Positions 39,201 to 46,849 are shown, counted from the stretch's first letter. The stretch is 64,000 nucleotides of DNA from Saprospiraceae bacterium (GCA_018057925.1 JAGPCT010000002.1:1-64000); one strand, 5' to 3'. Notes: a model not told the origin generated them from the letters alone. Numbers and translations are program-made.

Positions 39201-39513
39201 TTAGATCGGTTATATCTGCAAAGACCAGAAATTCTGTTTTTTCATTGGTCTTGAAGTCGATTGTCTTGATGATGTCGTTGAATTCTTTCTCTGCAAGGCG
39301 TACAATTTTCTGACCTGTATTTCGACTTTTTCCATACCAATTTACAGTAAAAAGATCCGTTTCATAAATCAACCATTGGTCAAAGTCATCGTGATATTGT
39401 ACTCTATTTTTCCCAAATTCTACTTGATTAACCTGGCTATATAGGTTGATATTGCATAACAATATGAATGCCAATATATTAATAAAAATATTATATGTTT
39501 TGTAGAAATACAT
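36223..39513 (-). CDS. Outer-membrane barrel protein with beta-propeller middle domain
   Basis: The protein has 1096 residues. A signal segment (INILAFILLCNINLYSQ) is followed by a domain of ~270 residues (LPQWFKDGLISYFGEDW) resembling peptidase-MA-type domains without an HExxH motif. Residues ~295-600 carry TolB/WD40-like blades (SPDGRSLLLVST, NPTIYFASNRRDTSLL). From ~680 to the end there are alternating amphipathic strands and a terminal YVSLGTDF with final Phe, typical of Omp85/surface-antigen barrels (GYGGGLRFLLFGYFVRLDYAKGWD). It is probably an outer-membrane protein; the function is unknown. It is divergent from the metallo-hydrolase gene. Confidence 0.75.
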   Translation of the reverse strand: MYFYKTYNIFINILAFILLCNINLYSQVNQVEFGKNRVQYHDDFDQWLIYETDLFTVNWYGKSRNTGQKIVRLAEKEFNDIIKTIDFKTNEKTEFLVFADITDLKQSNIGISDAFEYQEDLTKTIDNKVFITFDGNHNHLKKQIREGIAAVYLNNLLFGSNLQEIVQNSLMLSLPQWFKDGLISYFGEDWNDKLDLRVANTLSNKKIKTFEQLANANPRLAGHMFWRYIDLNYGKNSIGNLVYATRINHNLDKGFQYVLGSSYDKIIQNVFNYYKSELQNNSIEITNSIQALTHFTKLKNKETPLRITQSPDGRSLLLVSTQMGKARIRLIDLTTGKSKVLLKYGVKNKIQPPDPNYPCVTWDDKGENILICYEKRDKIYLREYHVSSGESKTQLIPGRYQRIYQIAYWDSRNIIINGTTDGYGNLFLYRLSTRQSTPITSDPFDKLDMMVDKSGDNPTIYFASNRRDTSLLPVNGDSILPIGTFDIFSLKQDVTQNGTEGWIMSRHTSTDKYNETQPQLDKEGNLYFISDEFRNNAIVKISLNKLYDGQQINCEIYNLPLSILAFSLHNNNENPHLIVYDGKEVRLGTSTNAAWQNSANNLNRSSEKFDFEIEPNESDKYSKTKEEVNKPTKLPLDEAIPEGKKFITKYGEMQFAQKPTEKIELKPNEPRISGFNKMTPLNPLNIVPYRLKFKITDAGVNFDNSMLFEGLNTYVGEGQGNLFPPFGLLLKAQLRDIFEDYRLEGGIRIPISLNGNEAYVVFDDLKYRLDKRISVYRKATNDRSNNGGIAPIIQKNIILMGQYDLKYAIDQFNAVKVGFTLRQDKVFYKATEPNSAKQPIESTERIGIRATYIVDNTLDKGLNLYSGTRAKAFFEWVKKFDLNIDQGLSFQFNKGHMMVAGIDARNYIELDRHTIFATRLASQVSFGSEKILYYLGGTDGWLFPGFNNETQTATNENYAYQVPTPNLRGFQYNIRNGNNFALLNAELRVPFVRYMSKGTISSTFLNNLQLVGFFDVGTAWNGWNPFAKYNPLNTVFISQPGIDIKVNYFRNPIVFGYGGGLRFLLFGYFVRLDYAKGWDTGNIGKPKIYVSLGTDF

Positions 39514-39535
39514 TAAAAAAAATAATTATTTATTA

Positions 39536-39567
39536 TTGCGAAAGCTACGAAATTTTTATCATATTTG
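39536..39567 (+). promoter_or_regulatory. Putative promoter of the metallo-hydrolase gene
   Basis: TTG is followed after 21 bases by CATATTTG (one mismatch from TAnnTTTG), 44 bp before ATG 39612. Confidence 0.4.
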
Positions 39568-39611
39568 CACATAAGCAAATCTGTTTAATATTTTACTGCC
39601 TAAAAAATAAC

Positions 39612-40250
39612 ATGTTGCACGTTCACTCTTTTACTTTTAATCCTTTCCAAGAGAATACGTATATTCTCTATGATCAGACCAAGGAATGTATTATCATCGA
39701 TCCGGGTTGCAATAATTATAACGAAAATACAACGCTTTCGTCATATATAACAGAGATGGGATTAAAACCTGTCAGATTAATTAATACACACTGCCATATT
39801 GATCATGTATTGGGCAATGATTATGTGTATAGAACGTATGGTTTGAAGCCGGAATTCCATCGGGGCGAGCAGCCATTGTTAGATTCGATGGATAGGGTAG
39901 CGAAGATGTATGATGTGCCGATGACTCCATCGCCAGAAGCATTGCGATATATAGAAGAAGGTGAGCTTATTCATTTTGGTTACTCAGTTCTGGAAACCAT
40001 ATTGACGCCCGGCCATTCACCTGCAAGTTTATGTTTGTATTCTGCTCAAAATGGTATCTGTATTGCCGGAGATGTATTGTTTTATGGCAGTATAGGACGG
40101 ACAGATCTGCCCGGAGGTGATTATGACACTCTGATTAATAGCATAGAACAAAAATTGATGAAGCTACCCGATGAAACAATTGTATTTCCGGGGCATGGTG
40201 AATCTACAACCATTGGATATGAGCGCAAGACGAATCCTTTTTTGCAGTAA
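39612..40250 (+). CDS. Metallo-beta-lactamase fold hydrolase (glyoxalase II-like)
   Basis: The protein has 212 residues from ATG 39612; a longer frame reaching back into the divergent gene start is not credible. Metal-binding motifs are complete: TYILYDQTKECIIIDPG, THCHIDH (HxHxDH), GHSPASLCLY, GDVLFYGSIGRTDLPGG and FPGHGEST. This matches small MBL-fold thioesterases and hydrolases near glyoxalase II and YcbL. It probably hydrolyses a thioester such as S-lactoylglutathione or an analogue, but the substrate cannot be read from the sequence. It is likely monocistronic. Confidence 0.9.
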   Translation: MLHVHSFTFNPFQENTYILYDQTKECIIIDPGCNNYNENTTLSSYITEMGLKPVRLINTHCHIDHVLGNDYVYRTYGLKPEFHRGEQPLLDSMDRVAKMYDVPMTPSPEALRYIEEGELIHFGYSVLETILTPGHSPASLCLYSAQNGICIAGDVLFYGSIGRTDLPGGDYDTLINSIEQKLMKLPDETIVFPGHGESTTIGYERKTNPFLQ

Positions 40251-40434
40251 TAGAAAATGATTGCAACTTTTTGATAAATAACTGATTAGAATGTAAAGTT
40301 TTTTTCCATGCCTTCTGCGCCGTGTATCATGATTTCACATTTTTTTCAATGATTCTTGACACATTGCTTCGTTAAGAATTATTTAAAGACAAAAATCAAC
40401 GCACTCAAAGCATAATACTTTTTTAAATTTGTAT

Positions 40435-41487
40435 ATGAAAAAAATTATAGGTATTTGTATCCTAACTCTATTGGGCTTGGCGGGTATAGCACAGACACGC
40501 ACTACTATTCATAAGATAGCTTTTGGGAGTTGTGGAAATCAAGATGAAAAGCAACCAATCCTAGATTTGGTAACTCGATACAACCCGGAGTTTTTTATTT
40601 TTCTTGGCGACAATATATACGGGGATACACGCGATATGAAAGTCTTGAAAGAGAAGTATGATAAGTTGGGAGCAAAGCCGGAATATCAACGACTCAAGGC
40701 TGCAACCAAGATTTTAGCGACATGGGATGACCATGATTATGGCGAAAATGATGCCGGCAGACATTATCCCATGAAGGCAGAAAGTAAAGCCATCTTTCTG
40801 GATTTTTTTGGTGATTCAGAGCAGTCAAATAGGCGTTTTTATCCCGGTATTTACAACTCATACGCCTACGGAGGGTTAGGTCAAAGGGTTCAAATAATCA
40901 TATTGGATACCCGCACATTTAGAGATGATTTAAAACCTTATAATGGGGAAAAAAAGAACGATGATCGGTATTTTTATCCTTTAGAATATTCGCCTCAAAC
41001 CTCCAGAGACAGTACTTTGCTAGGAGAGGAACAATGGAAATGGTTAGAGGAACAACTTAAGATACCTGCCGATGTACGAATTATTGCTTCAAGTATTCAG
41101 TTTGGTGCTGAGCATAATGGGTATGAAGCATGGGCTAATTTTCCACATGAGCAGCAGCGGTTTTTTGATGTCTTGAATAGAACAAAAGCGAATGGTGTAA
41201 TTTTTATCTCCGGTGACGTCCATTATTCCGAGATTAGTGTTGCAAAGAGAGAGGGTGTGTATCCGATATATGATTTTACTTCGAGTGGCATTACTTCTAC
41301 CTGGAAATTCGCCACTCCTAATATAAATAGAATTGAAGGTCCGGTGATGGAAAATAATTTTGGTTTATTGACCTTTGACTGGAATGCCGATAATCCGACT
41401 GTTACGATGGAATGTATTGATAAGAAGAACAATCAACGGTTTGAATATACAATTCCTATCCGACATTTAATATTTGGGCGGGAATGA
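40435..41487 (+). CDS. Exported PhoD-like alkaline phosphatase/phosphodiesterase
   Basis: The protein has 350 residues from ATG 40435, which opens the signal peptide MKKIIGICILTLLGLAGIAQ. The calcineurin-like metal site is visible: IAFGSCGNQ, FFIFLGDNIYGDT, ATWDDHDYGENDAG, IIASSIQFG and FISGDVHYSEI. The DDHDYG pattern with the short N-terminus matches the PhoD-like family that cleaves phosphomonoesters or diesters outside the cytoplasm. It may serve phosphate scavenging. It is followed by repeat R3 copy 1 and a convergent radical SAM gene. Confidence 0.9.
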   Translation: MKKIIGICILTLLGLAGIAQTRTTIHKIAFGSCGNQDEKQPILDLVTRYNPEFFIFLGDNIYGDTRDMKVLKEKYDKLGAKPEYQRLKAATKILATWDDHDYGENDAGRHYPMKAESKAIFLDFFGDSEQSNRRFYPGIYNSYAYGGLGQRVQIIILDTRTFRDDLKPYNGEKKNDDRYFYPLEYSPQTSRDSTLLGEEQWKWLEEQLKIPADVRIIASSIQFGAEHNGYEAWANFPHEQQRFFDVLNRTKANGVIFISGDVHYSEISVAKREGVYPIYDFTSSGITSTWKFATPNINRIEGPVMENNFGLLTFDWNADNPTVTMECIDKKNNQRFEYTIPIRHLIFGRE

Positions 41488-41507
41488 TACTTGATTTGTA
41501 AGCAAAC

Positions 41508-41567
41508 TGAACCCAAATGCCTTATAAAGACAATACTTTTACTTATAACATGAATTAGTGCAGGGTA
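41508..41567 (+). repeat. R3 repeat, copy 1
   Basis: TGAACCCAAATGCCTTATAAAGACAATA, split here as TGAACCCAAATG, CCTTATAAAG and ACAATA, then ATGAATTAGTGCAGGGT, aligns with R3 copy 2 over about 58 bp. It lies between the convergent genes ending at 41487 and 41596. Confidence 0.55.
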
Positions 41568-41595
41568 GAATTTGAGAATAATTGTGTTGATGTAA

Positions 41596-42624
41596 TTAGA
41601 TTTTTTCCCATACTTTACAACCCTCCGTACAATTTTTGCAGATATCGATTTGGTCACGCCCTTTCAGGATTTGGCTTCGAAATTGCTGGTAGTTTTGATT
41701 GTGCCATATTTCTTTGAATGAATCTTTTTTAAGATCTCCAAGTTGATATTTGGCATCTTTATCAAAGCAACAAGGGACAACCATCCCATTCCATGTGATG
41801 ACGCAGCTATGCCATAGTTTCCAACAATGGTTTAAAAGTTCATTTTTTATAGAATATTTTCCGTCGGGCCCTTGTCTATAACGGCTATATCTGTCAATAG
41901 TTGGGATTAGCTCATTACCATCTTCGTAATCGTATATCTGCGCGGTTTTTAATTTAACTTCGTCCACGCCAATTTCTTCGGCAAGTCTGTAAATATCATG
42001 AATTTGATGCTCGTTGGGCTTCACCACCAAGAATTGAAAAATAATGTGTGGTGTTTTAGAATTTAATTGTCTTTTCCATTTTACTAAGTTCTTTGCGCCT
42101 TCAATTACCGTTTCTAATGTCCCTTCCCGCCTATAACTTTCATAAGTTTCTTGGGTTGTTCCATCTACAGAGATAATTATGCGACTGAGGCCGGATTCAA
42201 TGGTTTCTTTTGCTCTTTTGTCATCCAGAAAATGACCATTGGTTGATGTAATCGTGTAAATACCGCGTTGCGAAGCATAGTTCACCATCTCTAAGAACTT
42301 AGGGTTGATATAAGGCTCTCCTTGGAAATAGAATATTAAATAAAAAAGCTTGTCTCCTAATTCGTCAATTATTTTTCTAAAGAAATCCTCCTTCAGATTG
42401 CCTGTGGGGCGTGAAAAAGCCCTTAGTCCGCTGGGACATTCCGGACACCTAAGGTTGCAAGCAGTTGTAGGCTCAATACTTATAGTGATTGGCAGACCCC
42501 ATTGTATAGCCTTGCCGGTCCAACGAGTGATATAATAAGAAGAGACGACTTTAATTGCATTGAAAACTTTCCCTGGTCTAACTTTCGAAAGAAAATGAAG
42601 CGAATCAGCATTGATTAGTTTCAT
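41596..42624 (-). CDS. Radical SAM protein with SPASM domain
   Basis: The protein has 342 residues. EPTTACNLRCPECPSG supplies the 4Fe-4S CxxxCxxC site. FYFQGEPYINP and STNGHFLDD are the SAM barrel strands, and the C-terminus (CWKLWHSCVITWNGMVVPCCFD through CKNCTEGCKVW) is a SPASM domain with auxiliary cluster cysteines. Such proteins modify peptides or build cofactors and sugars; no precursor peptide or partner enzyme is recognisable nearby. Its start overlaps the TatD stop by 4 bp (ATGA), so it is the second gene of a two-gene operon. Confidence 0.9.
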   Translation of the reverse strand: MKLINADSLHFLSKVRPGKVFNAIKVVSSYYITRWTGKAIQWGLPITISIEPTTACNLRCPECPSGLRAFSRPTGNLKEDFFRKIIDELGDKLFYLIFYFQGEPYINPKFLEMVNYASQRGIYTITSTNGHFLDDKRAKETIESGLSRIIISVDGTTQETYESYRREGTLETVIEGAKNLVKWKRQLNSKTPHIIFQFLVVKPNEHQIHDIYRLAEEIGVDEVKLKTAQIYDYEDGNELIPTIDRYSRYRQGPDGKYSIKNELLNHCWKLWHSCVITWNGMVVPCCFDKDAKYQLGDLKKDSFKEIWHNQNYQQFRSQILKGRDQIDICKNCTEGCKVWEKI

Positions 42625-43403
42625 GATAATAAAGGTACAGTTTGTAAAGAAAATAATCTGGTTGCGTTCTCAGAGGTAGAAGTGGCTATTTCATCAATGG
42701 TTATGCCTTTTATAGATGCTACACGTTGAGCTATTATTGGTATGTATGCACTTTCATTTCTTTTACCTCGATGGGGGACGGGCGTAAGATAAGGTGCATC
42801 GGTTTCCAGCAAAATTCGGTCGAGAGGCGCTTGTTCAATAACCGGAACGAGATTTGTGTTCTTATATGTTGAAGATCCTCCTATTCCTATATAGAAACCA
42901 AGTTCCATCAAAGTAAACATCTGATCGACCGTGCCTGAAAAGCAATGCATCACACCTCCTGAAAGCATATTCTTTTGCGAAGTTAAAATATCGATAACTT
43001 CTTGTGTACTGTCCCGCGAGTGTATGCTGACGGGAATACCATATTGGTGTCCCCAAGATAGTTGTTCTTCGAAGGCCTCGCTCTGAATAGTAAGTGTGGT
43101 CTTGTCCCAGTATAAATCTATGCCAATTTCACCGATGGCTATGTAGGATCTTGCCTCTAGCCATGATTTAAGGTGCGTTAAAACTTCATGGAAGTTAGAT
43201 TTGACTGAACAAGGGTGCAGACCCATCATGGAAAGGCAATAGCCTTCTGATTCCTTTTCAAGCAAGTGCATAGATTCAATACTTGAAAGGTCAATATTGG
43301 GCAGTAAAATTCTATTGATACCGGCATTTTTAGCTCGTATAAGCATATTTTCTCTATCCTCATTAAACTCCTCGGCATACAAGTGAGCATGTGTATCAAT
43401 CAT
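42621..43403 (-). CDS. TatD family metal-dependent deoxyribonuclease
   Basis: The protein has 260 residues, normal for TatD/YcfH. MIDTHAHLYAEEF carries the first metal site (HxH), GEIGIDLYWD the Glu, VSIHSRDS and GVMHCFSGT the His residues, and ILLETDAPYLTPVPHRGKRNE the terminal Asp signature. TatD proteins are magnesium-dependent 3'-5' DNases involved in DNA repair or RNA turnover. It is coupled to the radical SAM gene by a 4-bp overlap. Confidence 0.93.
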   Translation of the reverse strand: MIDTHAHLYAEEFNEDRENMLIRAKNAGINRILLPNIDLSSIESMHLLEKESEGYCLSMMGLHPCSVKSNFHEVLTHLKSWLEARSYIAIGEIGIDLYWDKTTLTIQSEAFEEQLSWGHQYGIPVSIHSRDSTQEVIDILTSQKNMLSGGVMHCFSGTVDQMFTLMELGFYIGIGGSSTYKNTNLVPVIEQAPLDRILLETDAPYLTPVPHRGKRNESAYIPIIAQRVASIKGITIDEIATSTSENATRLFSLQTVPLLS

Positions 43404-43458
43404 TTAACAATAGTTTGGACTAAAACAATCCGGGATGTTAAATAGTTGAGTGTTGGAC

Positions 43459-43498
43459 AAAAAAAATCCCCCGACGATGTATCGGAGGATGTTTTTTT
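43459..43498. terminator. Bidirectional hairpin terminator
   Basis: ATCCCCCGA pairs with TCGGAGGAT (one mismatch). A-runs precede it and seven T follow, so it can work on both strands. On the minus strand it ends the lipocalin-like gene; R1 copy F now lies between that gene and this terminator. Confidence 0.8.
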
Positions 43499-43510
43499 GA
43501 TTGGATAGTA

Positions 43511-43667
43511 TTAACCCAAATTCCGCATTAGACAAATGCGGAATCGATTTACGACTCGTAATCAATGGTTTACAGAAACCATTGATTACGAGTCGTACAT
43601 CGGGATTAACCCTCATAATCAGCACTATACGGTTTTTCAAAACCTTTACTGCTGAATTCGGGATTAA
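43511..43667 (-). mobile_element. R1 repeat, copy F (full length)
   Basis: TTAA-CCCAAATTCCGCATT, all four hairpins, and GCTGAATTCGGGA-TTAA are present (157 bp). The right-end TTAA gives the TAA stop codon of the adjacent minus-strand gene (43664-43666). The right-arm hairpin TTCCGCATT/AATGCGGAA is perfect. Confidence 0.85.
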
Positions 43668-44113
43668 TTTACATAGGTGAGCCTCACTGATAGGCCGAAA
43701 ACTTCAAGTACTGTAACCAAATTTTTTGAATCAAGTTTTTCAATTTTTACAGTTCCCGTATCTCCACCACTGCTCGTTAATTCCAACTCTGTGTCGTTGT
43801 TTTTTAATTTCCAGGTTCCTTCTTCAATAACAGTTGCTCCTTCATCGCATTTTACGCCATTGTCCGTTGAGACAAATTTTCCATCTGTTGTGAATTTTGT
43901 ACAATCATCCAGCTCACATGCATCATAAGAATCTGCTGTGTTATCGACATACACACCGGTTTCATTTTTAAGTTCGGATTTAACTAATTTCCAACAGGAT
44001 GTCCCGGTAAGCATCTCGGTCTTTGTTTTAGGTGAATCTTCGTCTTTTTTACAAGAAGATAACAGGCCTAATGAGCTGATCAAGAGAATTGATAAGATTA
44101 ATTTCATTTTCAT
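43664..44113 (-). CDS. Lipocalin-like exported lipoprotein
   Basis: The protein has 149 residues. Lipobox LLSSC (Cys21) and an acidic spacer are followed by LTGTSCWKLVKSEL, CTKFTTDGKFVSTDNG, EEGTWKLKNNDTELEL and LVTVLEVFGLSVRLTYVN, the strand pattern of the small lipocalin-like lipoproteins common in Bacteroidota. Four Cys residues may form disulphides. The ligand is unknown. Its stop codon lies inside the terminal TTAA of repeat R1 copy F, so the insertion preserved the reading frame exactly. A terminator lies on the far side of the repeat. Confidence 0.75.
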   Translation of the reverse strand: MKMKLILSILLISSLGLLSSCKKDEDSPKTKTEMLTGTSCWKLVKSELKNETGVYVDNTADSYDACELDDCTKFTTDGKFVSTDNGVKCDEGATVIEEGTWKLKNNDTELELTSSGGDTGTVKIEKLDSKNLVTVLEVFGLSVRLTYVN

Positions 44114-44651
44114 AGTAATTATATTTATAATGTTATTAAATTGCTAAAATTGTATTATCTGTTAAATAAATAGATATTTTCAATGAAATCCAACAGGTGA
44201 TTTAATTTAGTGATACCTTTAAATAGAGATAATAATATATTTCTAAATACAAAATTATTGTCAAATATAGTAAAATGTTTTATATCGTTACCAAAAAAGT
44301 AAAATATTTTTGTATTTTTTTTACAAAAAAGCTGTTTGTGGATAAGTTGATTTGTGTGTATAACAAATTTCCCTTCCATTTTTTATTCCAATCTTCGTAT
44401 GACTTTTTAATTGATAGATAAACACTTTGGAAGGAATGGCTTCATTATTTGGTTCTTTCACTTTAGAGGAGATATACAAAATAGAAATATAAGCTAGACT
44501 GATTACTTTTCGTAAAATACCGATGATATTAATGTATAAACTAAAGAATTTAGCCTATTACATTTATTGTAATTATTCAGCTATATTGTTTGTAAAAATT
44601 TTTCATACTTTTTTGGACGAGCTGAATCCAACCCCATTTTTTATCATTATA

Positions 44652-44851
44652 AACCCGAAGGGTTGCCTTTATTATAGAATAGATTCAATGGTAGAAAGAG
44701 GAACCCAGAATGGGTGAAATGATTATTTCATCTATTCGTTCCAGTTTTTTTTGAGAAGATACATTTTTTCTTGGTTTGTAATAATGTCATCCCTTCGGGA
44801 TTTTGAAAATATTATGCTACGTTTTCTATAAAAATATCATCCCTTCGGGAT
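44652..44851. repeat. Cluster of CCCTTCGGG palindromes (REP-like)
   Basis: AACCCGAAGGGTT lies at 44652-44664, and ATCCCTTCGGGAT lies at 44789-44801 and 44839-44851. The last two share flanks (TCTATAAA/ATGTC before, TT-TG or ATTATGCTG after). Spacing is irregular, so this is not a CRISPR. Confidence 0.55.
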
Positions 44852-45030
44852 TATGCTGTACAGAATGTTCATCATTGTTCAAGAAGCTATATAATTCACA
44901 GATTCGACGATGCCTGAGGGAATCGTTTCCATTTATTATATTGGTAATAGAGGGGGAAGATATTGAAGTATTAGGGAAATTTGTTATACACATGTTGATT
45001 TGAGTAATAACACTTTGTAAAGTATTATAA

Positions 45031-45038
45031 TATCTTTG
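45031..45038 (+). promoter_or_regulatory. Putative -7 element of the RNase H gene
   Basis: TATCTTTG matches TAnnTTTG exactly, 17 bp before ATG 45056. A TTTG lies 13 bp upstream, shorter than the usual spacer. Confidence 0.4.
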
Positions 45039-45055
45039 TATTTGAATTTCAATGT

Positions 45056-45688
45056 ATGAAAAAGAAGAAGGTTAAGTTTTATGTAGTTTGGAAGGGAAGG
45101 AATACTGGAATTTTCGATTCATGGGATGAATGTAACAGTCAGATATTCGGCTTTGAAGGAGCGCAGTACAAGAGCTTTCCTACCAAAGAAGAAGCACTCT
45201 TTGCTTTTCAACGACCTTATAGTCAGTCTATTACCTCTAAATCGTCTGTTGTATTGCCAGTATCTGCGTATAATAATTTGATTGTCAAAAATAGCATAAG
45301 TGTTGATGCTGCATGCAGTGGAAACCCGGGTTTGATGGAATATAGGGGTGTAGAAACTTATTCTAAGAAAGAGATCTTTATTCAAGGTCCATTTCGAGAT
45401 GGTACTAATAATATCGGAGAATTCTTAGCCCTGGTTCATGCACTCGCTTTATTGAAAAAATTAGGAAAAGATGATGTGACGATATATTCAGATAGCCGAA
45501 CAGCTATGTCATGGGTGAAAAAAGGAAAAGCCAATACAAAATTAGAACGTACTCATCACAATGAAATGATTTTCGAATTAATTCATCGTGCCGAAGATTG
45601 GCTCAAGAAAAACACCTATCAAAATCCAATTGTCAAGTGGGAGACTGAAAAATGGGGCGAGATTCCGGCTGATTTTGGTCGAAAATAA
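45056..45688 (+). CDS. Ribonuclease H with N-terminal viroplasmin-type domain
   Basis: The protein has 210 residues. KKKKVKFYVVWKGRNTGIFDSWDECNSQI...FPTKEEA is the caulimovirus viroplasmin-like hybrid-binding domain found in RNase H1. The catalytic domain starts at ISVDAACSGNPG (first Asp), with TNNIGEFLAL (Glu), TIYSDSRTAMSWV (Asp) and IPADFGRK (last Asp) completing DEDD. The enzyme degrades the RNA strand of RNA-DNA hybrids. Repeat R3 copy 3 begins 22 bp after the stop. Confidence 0.93.
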   Translation: MKKKKVKFYVVWKGRNTGIFDSWDECNSQIFGFEGAQYKSFPTKEEALFAFQRPYSQSITSKSSVVLPVSAYNNLIVKNSISVDAACSGNPGLMEYRGVETYSKKEIFIQGPFRDGTNNIGEFLALVHALALLKKLGKDDVTIYSDSRTAMSWVKKGKANTKLERTHHNEMIFELIHRAEDWLKKNTYQNPIVKWETEKWGEIPADFGRK

Positions 45689-45709
45689 AGATATTTTGTC
45701 TTTTGTGAA

Positions 45710-45763
45710 TTAAACCGAATTAAAATTATAACCAAAATATTGTCTTTAGAAATATTTAGCTAA
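45710..45763 (-). repeat. R3 repeat, copy 3
   Basis: On the minus strand CTAAAT, AAAGACAATATTT, ATAA, AATT and GGTTTAA appear in the order and spacing of R3 copy 2. The + strand left edge is TTAA-ACCGAATT; the other edge reads CTAA. Confidence 0.5.
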
Positions 45764-45851
45764 CTTTTAGCTGTATTGAGGTTCAAATAGTCACAAAACT
45801 ATGTCTTTTCACAACATTGATATTCAACTCGTTGCGAATTAGTAAGATGCA

Positions 45852-45924
45852 ATTCAATAATAAGGGATTTGAGAAACCATATTTGCTGATTATGTGGAAT
45901 GCCCCAATGTGTATCGTTTTAATG
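45852..45924 (+). mobile_element. R1 repeat, copy K (decayed left half)
   Basis: ATTCAATAATAAGGGATTTG, AGAAACC, TGCTGATTATG, CCCCAATGTGTATCGTTT and AATG follow the order of the R1 left half with many changes. The TTAA left edge is not recognisable. It runs directly into R2 copy 2. Confidence 0.5.
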
Positions 45925-46006
45925 CTATAGCAATATGCCGATATGATAATTGCTTAGACCATTGTATTTGGACTTTTGCAAATATCCAATTGTTATAGGG
46001 CATTAA
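45919..46006 (-). repeat. R2 repeat, copy 2 (TTAA-bounded)
   Basis: TTAA-TGCTATAGCAAT at the left and ATTGTTATAGGGCA-TTAA at the right form imperfect inverted ends. The 49-base core (45943-45991) matches R2 copy 1 on the opposite strand at about 75%. Confidence 0.5.
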
Positions 46007-46089
46007 AAAAATCAAACTTTCGTAAACTATCCACTGTTAATAAAATATAAATGTTCATCAAATTTGTGAAATAAAAAAATAATAAAAAT

Positions 46090-46614
46090 ATGAAAAACAC
46101 ATTATCGCAACTGCTTTTTATAATCTTAACAACTTTCATCTTCTCTGCTTCCTCCTGCCACAAAGAAGGTCCTATACCTGACCTCGTGCCCATCACCACC
46201 ACCGGTGCTAATACCATGGGCTTCTATGTGGATGGTGTGCCGCACAATAAGAAGGGATCAATAAAAGCCGGAGAATCGAGTGTATCATGGGGAAAGTATG
46301 CCGATGGAAAAATTAAAATTTTTTTTGGGGGGGGGGATCCTTATGGTTCAATAAGGATTAATTTTTATGAATTAATAGGAAAAAAGACATATATTATATC
46401 GGAATTAAGTTCATCCACAGGCATTGGTGAGTATATCGATGATGCACCATTAGGAGGAAGTGAATACTATACCAATGATACGATCACTGGAGTATTGAAC
46501 ATTCTCCGTCTGGATGACCATATCATATCCGGTACTTTTGAAATTCGACTGCAAGACCCGATCACCGGAAAAATAATCCATCTTACCGATGGTCGTTTCG
46601 ATATTAAACAATAA
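46090..46614 (+). CDS. Exported lipoprotein of the tandem family, with a G10 tract
   Basis: The protein has 174 residues. Lipobox SASSC (Cys23) is followed by GANTMGFYVDGVPHNKKG, which matches NTMSFKI/W-S-N in the lipoproteins at 774 and 1977; the end IISGTFEIRL through LTDGRFDI is the same family terminus. A T8G10 tract at 46319-46336 encodes IFFGGGDP in the middle. A one-base change there would truncate the mature protein, so the gene may be phase-variable; a sequencing error is the alternative. It is followed by a small ORF and a LytS/LytTR pair, which may respond to it. Confidence 0.75.
   Translation: MKNTLSQLLFIILTTFIFSASSCHKEGPIPDLVPITTTGANTMGFYVDGVPHNKKGSIKAGESSVSWGKYADGKIKIFFGGGDPYGSIRINFYELIGKKTYIISELSSSTGIGEYIDDAPLGGSEYYTNDTITGVLNILRLDDHIISGTFEIRLQDPITGKIIHLTDGRFDIKQ
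46319..46336 (+). repeat. T8G10 homopolymer tract inside the lipoprotein gene
   Basis: Eight T and then ten G lie in frame at about codon 77-83. It is the longest G run in the window. Confidence 0.9.
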
Positions 46615-46623
46615 AATATTATC

Positions 46624-46797
46624 ATGAAAATCATAAGTATAACACTATTATTATGCTTATCATATACGATGAGCAGTCGGGTATCGCTCTCATCAAATCA
46701 ACATGGCGATAAAGAATTTATTGAAATGGCTGAAAATGCAGATTGTATGCTCATCTATTATTCTTGTCTTGTTTATGTGGATGTTTATCTATTTTAA
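46624..46797 (+). CDS. Possible 57-aa exported peptide
   Basis: ATG 46624 lies 9 bp after the lipoprotein stop. The ORF encodes a signal-like start (MKIISITLLLCLSYT), a polar middle (SSNQHGDKEFIEMAENADC) and a short hydrophobic end. A rival frame from ATG 46703 encodes 36 residues with a membrane segment (SSIILVLFMWMFIYF). The layout recalls the lipoprotein-plus-stub units at 1-1745, but I see no sequence similarity to those stubs. It may be a gene remnant. Confidence 0.3.
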   Translation: MKIISITLLLCLSYTMSSRVSLSSNQHGDKEFIEMAENADCMLIYYSCLVYVDVYLF

Positions 46798-46807
46798 GGC
46801 AAAGAAA

Positions 46808-46839
46808 GTATGAGATTGAACTATCTTTGAGTCTCATAC
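46808..46839 (+). promoter_or_regulatory. Perfect hairpin before the histidine kinase gene
   Basis: GTATGAGA and TCTCATAC form an 8-bp perfect stem with a 16-base loop, 10 bp before the GTG start. No T-run follows, so it is more likely a leader structure or operator than a terminator. Confidence 0.35.
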
Positions 46840-46849
46840 CATTGAACTA

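Larger units (their letters stand above)
44114..45055. other. 942-bp gene-poor region with palindromic REP-like repeats
   Basis: Short ORFs here (up to ~75 codons) show no signal peptide, domain or coding bias. The only structure I see is the CCCTTCGGG palindrome group at 44652-44851 and the RNase H -7 box at 45031-45038. I see no RNA gene. Confidence 0.5.
45689..46089. other. 401-bp intergenic region filled with repeat remnants
   Basis: R3 copy 3, a decayed R1 copy and R2 copy 2 occupy most of this stretch. The rest (46007-46089) is A/T-rich leader of the lipoprotein gene at 46090. I see no ORF of note. Confidence 0.55.

Noticed and set aside
44155-45003. Several 60-75 codon ORFs in the gene-poor stretch
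   Set aside because: They have no start context, signal peptide or recognisable composition; the region looks like spacer with palindromic repeats.
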